This document shows positions 59,683-64,000 of a stretch of 64,000 nucleotides of DNA, piece after piece (position 1 is the first letter of the stretch; each line of letters opens with the position of its first letter). Location: NCBI RefSeq assembly GCF_036826855.1, contig NZ_CP104578.1:434001-498000 (forward strand), read 5' to 3'. A model generated the notes under the pieces. It was not told the origin of the DNA and made no database searches. It saw only the letters and a list, made by a program, of their open reading frames with translations. The position numbers were made by a program, and so were the translations under genes. The stretch is from Streptomyces sp. SJL17-4. GTDB taxonomy: Bacteria > Actinomycetota > Actinomycetes > Streptomycetales > Streptomycetaceae.

Positions 59683-59831
59683 AGCGGGCCCGACGCCGGG
59701 CCGCCGGGGGGCGCGGTGGGGCGGCGAACCCCCTGTCTCTCCGGACCGGGACGGCCCGCGACAATGGCACCCCCGGGCCGTTCCACGGACGTACGTGGTC
59801 GTGGCCCGGCCGAGCGGAGAGACGAAGGACG

Positions 59832-60224
59832 ATGACGCTGACAGTGGGCCTGCGCGTACAGCTGGCGGTGGAACTCGCCCTGACGGGGCAGGTCGCCCCG
59901 GCCGAGGAATCCCCGACGGAACCGGCCGCCGCCGTGGGATTCCTGGCCCTGGCGGTGGGCACCCGGGGCACCGTCGAAGAGGTGAACGACGACCGCCAGG
60001 AGAGCAAGGAGGTCCGCGAGTACGCGCGGCTCAAGTCACTCCTCGACGACTTCGGCCACCAGATGCCGCCGGGGAGCAGGGCGCAGCTGGAGGAGCAGGT
60101 CGGCGCCCTGGAACCGGCGTGGATCGCGTACCAGGAGGCGGAGATCCCGGTGAGGGTCCGCGTCCGGCTCGACAACGGATTCGTCCTCCGCGACACGGCC
60201 GGGGACGTCTTCGTCGCCCTCTGA
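59832..60224 (+). CDS. Small uncharacterised protein
   Basis: A 130-residue acidic protein, no signal peptide. LGFLALAVGTRGTVEEVND-like spacing, a helical middle (EVREYARLKSLLDDFGHQMPPGSRAQLEEQVGAL) and a strand-rich end (IPVRVRVRLDNGFVLRDTAGDVFVAL) suggest a small beta-barrel around a helix pair. GAGAG and GAAGGA lie just before ATG 59832. I do not recognise the family; coding is supported by strong third-position GC bias and clean boundaries. Confidence 0.65.
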   Translation: MTLTVGLRVQLAVELALTGQVAPAEESPTEPAAAVGFLALAVGTRGTVEEVNDDRQESKEVREYARLKSLLDDFGHQMPPGSRAQLEEQVGALEPAWIAYQEAEIPVRVRVRLDNGFVLRDTAGDVFVAL

Positions 60225-60297
60225 CGCCCTCGTGCCCCGCCGCCTGACGCCTACGCTCGTCCCGGCCGGCTCCCGTGCGTCACGGCGACCGACCCGA

Positions 60298-61563
60298 TCA
60301 CGGCCCCTTCTCCGGCACCGGTCGCCGGATCAGATACGCGGCGGCGGAGGCGACGAGCACCAGCATGCAGGCGATGAACACCAGCCCCGCCCCCTCCAGG
60401 CCGAGCGGATCGGCCAGCAGTCCCACGCCGATCACCGGAATCGAGATGCCGGTGTACGCGACCACGAACAGGGTCGAGATCACCGCGGCGCGCCGGTCCG
60501 GCGGCGCCGCGGCGGCGACGGATGCCAGGGCGGCACGGAAGGCGAGGCCCTGTCCCACCCCGCCGACCACCGCGGACAGGACGACCAGCGCCAGGACGTC
60601 CGTGTACAGCGCCGCCCCGAGGAGGACGAGACCTGCGAAGAGCACCACGCAGCCCAGCGGCAGCGAGCGCGCCACCCCGACGCGGTCGACGGCGAGTTGC
60701 CCGGCGGTGGAGGCGAAGAAGGCGAGTGCCACCACCAGGCCGCTCACGGCGTGATTGTCGACGTGCAGGTAGCGGGCGAGGAACGCGGGGCTCACCGAGG
60801 TGAACACCCCGAAGAGGGCGAACCCCACGAACGAAGCGATCGCCGCCGGCACGAACACCGCCCGCACCTGCGGTGGCAGCGCGGGCCGCTGCGGCCGTAC
60901 CGCGGCCGGTCCACGCCGTTCCCGTACGGTCTCGGGGAGCCACAGCAGGACGCCGACGGAGACCGCCACCAGGCCGAGGTGCACCGCGAACGGCAGGACC
61001 AGGGGATCGGGGGCGTACTCCGCGAGCAGTCCGGCGAGCAGCGGCCCGCAGCCGAGCCCGCCCATATTGGCGGCCGTGGCCACGAGCGTCGCCCGGGACC
61101 CACCACCGGGCGGGGCGAGCTCCATGACGTACGCGGTGGCGGCGCCGGTGAAGAGACCGGCCGACAGACCGGAGAGGAGCCGACCCGCGTACAGCCAGCC
61201 CAGGGAGTCGGCGAGCAGGAAACACACCGCGCTCGCTGCCGCGAATCCCAGGCCGCAGAGCAGGGTCGGCCGTCGGCCGACCGTGTCGGAGGCATTGCCC
61301 GCCAGGAGGAGCACGCCGATGACCCCGAAGGCGTACACGGCGTAGACGACGGTCACCGTCAGTTCGGAGAACCCGAACTCCTCCTGGTAGAGGGGGTAGA
61401 GCGGGGTCGGCAGCGTGGTGCCGGCCATGCACACGACGAACACGGCCCCGGCGAGCAGGCACTGCAGCCAGCCCCGGCGGTCACCTTCCCTGCCACGGGC
61501 AGCCTCCATGCCACGATCGTCTGCCACACCATGATCGCGTTCCACGCCCCGGTCGCCTTCCAT
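60298..61563 (-). CDS. MFS transporter (drug-efflux type)
   Basis: A 421-residue transporter with 12 helices. TTLPTPLYPLYQEEFGFSELTVT is the first helix region, LAGNASDTVGRRPTLLCGLG the motif A variant, and ATAYVMELAPPGGGSRATLVATAANMGGLGCGPLLAGLLAEYAP the motif C region. Start ATG 61563 has a -10 box TACGGT (61576-61571) 7 bases upstream and is probably leaderless; ATG 61509 is the alternative. Substrate unknown. Confidence 0.85.
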   Translation of the reverse strand: MEGDRGVERDHGVADDRGMEAARGREGDRRGWLQCLLAGAVFVVCMAGTTLPTPLYPLYQEEFGFSELTVTVVYAVYAFGVIGVLLLAGNASDTVGRRPTLLCGLGFAAASAVCFLLADSLGWLYAGRLLSGLSAGLFTGAATAYVMELAPPGGGSRATLVATAANMGGLGCGPLLAGLLAEYAPDPLVLPFAVHLGLVAVSVGVLLWLPETVRERRGPAAVRPQRPALPPQVRAVFVPAAIASFVGFALFGVFTSVSPAFLARYLHVDNHAVSGLVVALAFFASTAGQLAVDRVGVARSLPLGCVVLFAGLVLLGAALYTDVLALVVLSAVVGGVGQGLAFRAALASVAAAAPPDRRAAVISTLFVVAYTGISIPVIGVGLLADPLGLEGAGLVFIACMLVLVASAAAYLIRRPVPEKGP

Positions 61564-61570
61564 GCAGCGG

Positions 61571-61576
61571 ACCGTA
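61571..61576 (-). promoter_or_regulatory. Leaderless -10 box (TACGGT)
   Basis: On the minus strand, TACGGT ends 7 bases before ATG 61563 of the MFS gene; no ribosome site between. Confidence 0.5.
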
Positions 61577-61620
61577 TCCCCGTCCGCCGCCGACCGAGGG
61601 GCACGAACTGCGGCAATCGC

Positions 61621-61964
61621 GTGGACGTCACCCGGTCGACGAGGCCGCGCGCGGCACGGCTCGCGGGAGGACGGGGGTCTCCGCCTGGATCCCGGTCGTC
61701 GGAGGCAGACGCATCCGCCCGTCGGCGGCCGCCGCGCCCGCCGTCCTCGGCGGCCTGATCCTCACCGCGCTGTTCACGGCCGTGCCGATCGGGGACGGCC
61801 TCCGGCTCACCGTGTTCGGCCTCGCCGACTCGGTCGACCACACCCACGACGCGTGGCGGACGCTCGCGACGGTGTGCGTCACTCCCACCGCCGTGTGGGG
61901 ACCCGCGATCATCGCTCTCGCGATCGCCTACCACCGCCGCCGCACCCGCGTCCGCGAGGCGTGA
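61621..61964 (+). pseudogene. Small membrane protein gene, possibly frameshifted
   Basis: The frame ending at 61964 encodes a convincing small membrane protein: AVLGGLILTALFTAVPIGDG, LADSVDHTHDAWRTLATVCV, WGPAIIALAIAYHRRR. It is open far upstream but has no ATG, GTG or TTG before GTG 61782, which would start mid-helix. Another frame starting at GTG 61621 reads VDVTRSTRPRAARLAGG and would join it by a one-base shift near 61670. Either the gene is frameshifted, or the true protein is the short 60-residue version. Family unknown. The rest of 61564-62036 holds nothing else I can name. Confidence 0.45.
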
Positions 61965-62036
61965 GCGGTCCGGGGCATCCGGGAAGCAGGGCCACCGGGA
62001 CGGGCATCGGGCATCCGGGCGAGGGCCGTCGGGACG

Positions 62037-62750
62037 TCAGGGCTTGTCGCGGCCCTGGTCGTTCCTCGGCCCCTTTTCCGGTGAGCTCCCGTGTCCGTTG
62101 GCCTGCCCGTCCACGTGCCCGTTCCTCTGCCCGTTCTCCAGGCCGTTCTCCGGGCCGTTCTCGGGGCCCTTCTCCGGACCGTTCCCCAGCCCGTTCTCCG
62201 CTCCGTTCCCCGACCCGTTCTTCTCCCCGTGCTCCCCGCCCTTTCCCCGGCCCGGGTGCGTCGTCGGCCGTGTGGCCGGGCTCTGGGGCAGGGGCGCGGA
62301 CGCCGCGCCGGGCGGGGTCGTCCCGCCGGCCCCCGGGGCGGTGCTCCCGCCGAGCGTGGGGGCGGGGGTCGTCGGGGCGGGCGCCGGCTCGTCGGCGAAG
62401 GGGCCGGTCAGGTCCACGGCGGCGAGGGCCGCCCCGCCCAGCGTCACGCTGGCGAGGGCCGCGGCGAGGGCCGTTCTCAGGGTGCGTCGGCGAAGCCGCC
62501 GCGCGGCGCCGGGAGTCCAGTCGTCGCGGCGGCGCGTCCGGCGCGTCCGGCCGTGGACGTGCAAGCCGGAGTCACGTGCGGCCCGGAAGGCAGCGCGGGC
62601 CCTCGCCTCGGCCTCACCAGCTGCTTCCCCGGTCGTCCCGCCGCCCGTCACGACCGCGCTCGTGGTGGCCGTGTCCGTCGCTTCCCGGTCGCCGCACAGC
62701 GCGGACCGCAGAGACTGTTCCAGGCCGTCGTACCGATGCTCGTCGGGCAT
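62037..62750 (-). CDS. Membrane protein downstream of ECF sigma gene, Asn-Gly repeat tail (anti-sigma-like position)
   Basis: A 237-residue protein. Residues 1-85 are soluble, one TM helix follows (TALAAALASVTLGGAALAAV), then a Pro/Thr linker and a long tail of ENG/GNG repeats rich in Asn, Gly, Glu and Lys. ATG 62750 is chosen because GGAGG lies 7 bases upstream; ATG 62780 would overlap the sigma gene. It starts 4 bases after the sigma stop, the usual anti-sigma position, but no ZAS zinc motif is visible. Topology places the repeats outside the cell. Confidence 0.75.
   Translation of the reverse strand: MPDEHRYDGLEQSLRSALCGDREATDTATTSAVVTGGGTTGEAAGEAEARARAAFRAARDSGLHVHGRTRRTRRRDDWTPGAARRLRRRTLRTALAAALASVTLGGAALAAVDLTGPFADEPAPAPTTPAPTLGGSTAPGAGGTTPPGAASAPLPQSPATRPTTHPGRGKGGEHGEKNGSGNGAENGLGNGPEKGPENGPENGLENGQRNGHVDGQANGHGSSPEKGPRNDQGRDKP
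62070..62235 (-). repeat. Degenerate 12-15 bp repeats encoding ENG/GNG tail
   Basis: ccgttctcc-like units recur about ten times on the plus strand (minus-strand ggagaacgg), encoding repeated Glu-Asn-Gly. Fast-evolving low-complexity tail. Confidence 0.75.
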
Positions 62751-62754
62751 CCCA

Positions 62755-63336
62755 TCACCTCCCTGTTCCCCTGAGTTCACGCGCCAGCCGCTTCAATCCC
62801 CGGTGTGCGGCGGACCGTACCGCACCCGGGCGTTTGCCCAGGACCCGGGCGGCCGTCGGCCCGTCGAGGCCGACGACGACCCGGAGCAGCACGGCTTCGG
62901 CCTGCTCCCGCGGCAGGCCCATGACCAGCGCGAGGGCCTGCTCCGTGGAGAGGGCCTCCAGGACGTCCCCCGCCGTGTCGGCGGCGGCGGGCAGTTCGAG
63001 CACGTCCTGTTCGAGCAGGGTCGGCCGGGGACGGGACCGTACCCGCCGCAGATGGTCGAGTGCCCGATGCCGGGCTATGGTCGCGGTCCAGCCGCGGAAG
63101 CCCGCACCGTCGCCGCGGAACCGGCCGAGGTCGCGGGCGATCTCCAGCCAGGCCTCGGAGGCCACGTCCTCGGCGTCCTCGCCGACGATGCCCCTCAGGT
63201 AGCCGAGCAGCCCCGGACAGACGGTCCGGTACGCGTAGGCGAAGGCCTCCTCGTCGCCCTCCTGCGCCCGGGCGACGGCCGCGCCGAGTTCGGAATCGCG
63301 TGCCGTGGTGGGCGCGTGCCCCGTCCCCTCGTCCAC
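62755..63336 (-). CDS. ECF-type RNA polymerase sigma factor
   Basis: A 193-residue sigma factor. Region 2 shows AFAYAYRTVCPGLLGYLRGIVGEDAEDVASEAWLEIARDL and FRGWTATIARHRALDHLRR. Region 4 shows ALALVMGLPREQAEAVLLRVVVGLDGPTAARVLGKRPGAVRSAAHRGLKRL, with the recognition helix at GKRPGAVRSAAHRG. GTG 63336 follows GAGGA. It is followed closely by a single-TM protein, suggesting surface-stress control. Confidence 0.9.
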   Translation of the reverse strand: MDEGTGHAPTTARDSELGAAVARAQEGDEEAFAYAYRTVCPGLLGYLRGIVGEDAEDVASEAWLEIARDLGRFRGDGAGFRGWTATIARHRALDHLRRVRSRPRPTLLEQDVLELPAAADTAGDVLEALSTEQALALVMGLPREQAEAVLLRVVVGLDGPTAARVLGKRPGAVRSAAHRGLKRLARELRGTGR

Positions 63337-63382
63337 CCGATCCTCTTCACGACCCGTACGTCCACGAACCTCCGGTTGCCCC

Positions 63383-63411
63383 GGCCTACCGGAATACAGT
63401 CATCCTGTCAG
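63383..63411 (-). promoter_or_regulatory. Possible promoter of the sigma operon
   Basis: Minus strand: CTGACA (63411-63406), 17-base spacer, TAGGCC (63388-63383), in the 79-base gap before the sigma gene. Confidence 0.35.
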
Positions 63412-63415
63412 ACCG

Positions 63416-63892
63416 TCAGCGCAGGCCCGCCGCCCGGCCGTCGGGGGCGCGGACCGGCCGTCTGCGGCTGCGCGGCGGCCGCCGCCCGTGCAGGGTGAGG
63501 AAGTACGTCTGGAGCGATTCCCGCGGTCCGATCTCGAAGCGGTTCACGGTCCGCCCGAGCGGATTCCACACCCGGCCGTCGGGCATGCGCGACCCGACGG
63601 GGTGGGCGAAGACGGACCGGAGCAGGTGTTCCGGTGGGATGTCGACCCAGACCGCCCCCGCCTCGCGCACCAGCACCTCGCCGACGTAGGCGCCGATGCC
63701 GATCAGCGGCCCGGCCACGTCCTCCCGCCCGGCGCCGCCCTGCCGGAGTCCGTCGATGAGCCGGTCGACGACGCGCAGGCTCGCCGCGGTGTAGTCCAGC
63801 GGAAGCCGGGCCCTGGCGGTGGCACGCCCCACGAACTCGCCCGCGTGACGCCCCATGTCGGCAGCGGACAGCGTCAGGTTCTCGCGGTCCAT
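63416..63892 (-). CDS. Uncharacterised protein with YVGEV motif
   Basis: A 158-residue protein. The helical first half leads to LIGIGAYVGEVLVREAGAVW and PVGSRMPDGRVWNPLGRTVNRFEIGPRESLQTYFLTLHG; the tail is Arg-rich. The YVGEV/W pattern resembles the core of the protein at 45371 and of several uncharacterised Streptomyces families. ATG 63892 has GAAGGG upstream. No function can be assigned. Confidence 0.68.
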   Translation of the reverse strand: MDRENLTLSAADMGRHAGEFVGRATARARLPLDYTAASLRVVDRLIDGLRQGGAGREDVAGPLIGIGAYVGEVLVREAGAVWVDIPPEHLLRSVFAHPVGSRMPDGRVWNPLGRTVNRFEIGPRESLQTYFLTLHGRRPPRSRRRPVRAPDGRAAGLR

Positions 63893-63977
63893 GCGTGATC
63901 ACCCTTCCCCTTCGAAGCGGCGCGATTCGCCGGATGATCAAGCGGAAGCCGGTCCGGAAACATCACGGAGGAAGCGC

Positions 63978-64000
63978 GTGACGCTGATCACACGACGCCG
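63978..64000 (+). CDS. Possible 5' end of a gene running off the window
   Basis: GTG 63978 is preceded by GGAGGA with a 5-base spacer, and the frame VTLITRR stays open to the window edge. Only seven codons are visible; identity cannot be judged. Confidence 0.35.

Noticed and set aside
1..64000. tRNA, rRNA, integrase, transposase or prophage genes marking an island
   Set aside because: None was seen in either strand; the hybrid cluster shows no flanking integration marks in this window.

Overview
The window is high-GC actinobacterial chromosome, most likely Streptomyces or a close relative. The evidence is very GC-rich third codon positions, frequent GTG starts, leaderless promoters (TAnnnT 7-8 bases before the start codon), rare TTA (bldA-type) codons, a two-domain small laccase, a class E-type LAxTG sortase substrate and a sigma/CAP fusion. 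No rRNA, tRNA, insertion sequence, phage or CRISPR array was seen.

1-12724 (+): a tightly coupled cell-surface or exopolysaccharide operon. It holds the C-terminal part of an O-antigen-ligase/polymerase-like protein, GT4 and GT2 glycosyltransferases, a polysaccharide pyruvyltransferase-like protein, a flippase, and a sugar cassette (C-methyltransferase, nucleotidylyltransferase, PIG-L deacetylase, NAD-epimerase, DUF4910 peptidase-like protein, RmlC-like epimerase, GSA-type aminotransferase). Most neighbours overlap as ATGA or GTGA.

12746-14455: a PAP2 phosphatase (-) and a SCO6745-like protein (+), diverging from a region of 13-bp repeats.

14557-36492 (all -): the main find, a hybrid biosynthetic cluster. 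In transcription order: an NRPS (C-A[Ser]-PCP-C-A[Gly]) whose second A domain carries both a luciferase-like flavin monooxygenase and a methyltransferase; a second protein that supplies the missing end of that A domain plus PCP and a terminal thioester reductase; a P450; an AT-ACP-ACP protein; a five-domain SDR-KS-KS(CLF-like)-KR-DH synthase with PUFA-synthase-like ACP partners; a DHA2 exporter; and two FMN reductases flanking a type II thioesterase. My reading is that the iterative PKS makes an acyl chain, the first C domain puts it on Ser, then (N-methyl)Gly is added, oxidised by flavin chemistry and released reductively. TTA codons in the first and last genes suggest bldA-dependent timing.

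37186-42660: a GNAT enzyme, a DJ-1/AraC regulator divergent from a dienelactone hydrolase, and a sugar transporter plus GH1 beta-glucosidase pair.

42830-50229: envelope and extracellular genes: an LAxTG-anchored protein with a PD-(D/E)XK-like motif, a small YVGEV-motif protein, a GH114-like lipoprotein, a sigma-like/CAP fusion and a small laccase. 50448-55165: two translationally coupled secreted redox/sugar proteins (ThuA-GSDH; cupredoxin-repeat-DUF1080), the first with a TTA codon.

55220-64000: a SpoIIE-type phosphatase divergent from a PadR regulator with a perfect operator palindrome, a PadR-coupled membrane protein, a lipid kinase, an MFS exporter, an ECF sigma factor with a downstream membrane protein, and small uncharacterised genes.
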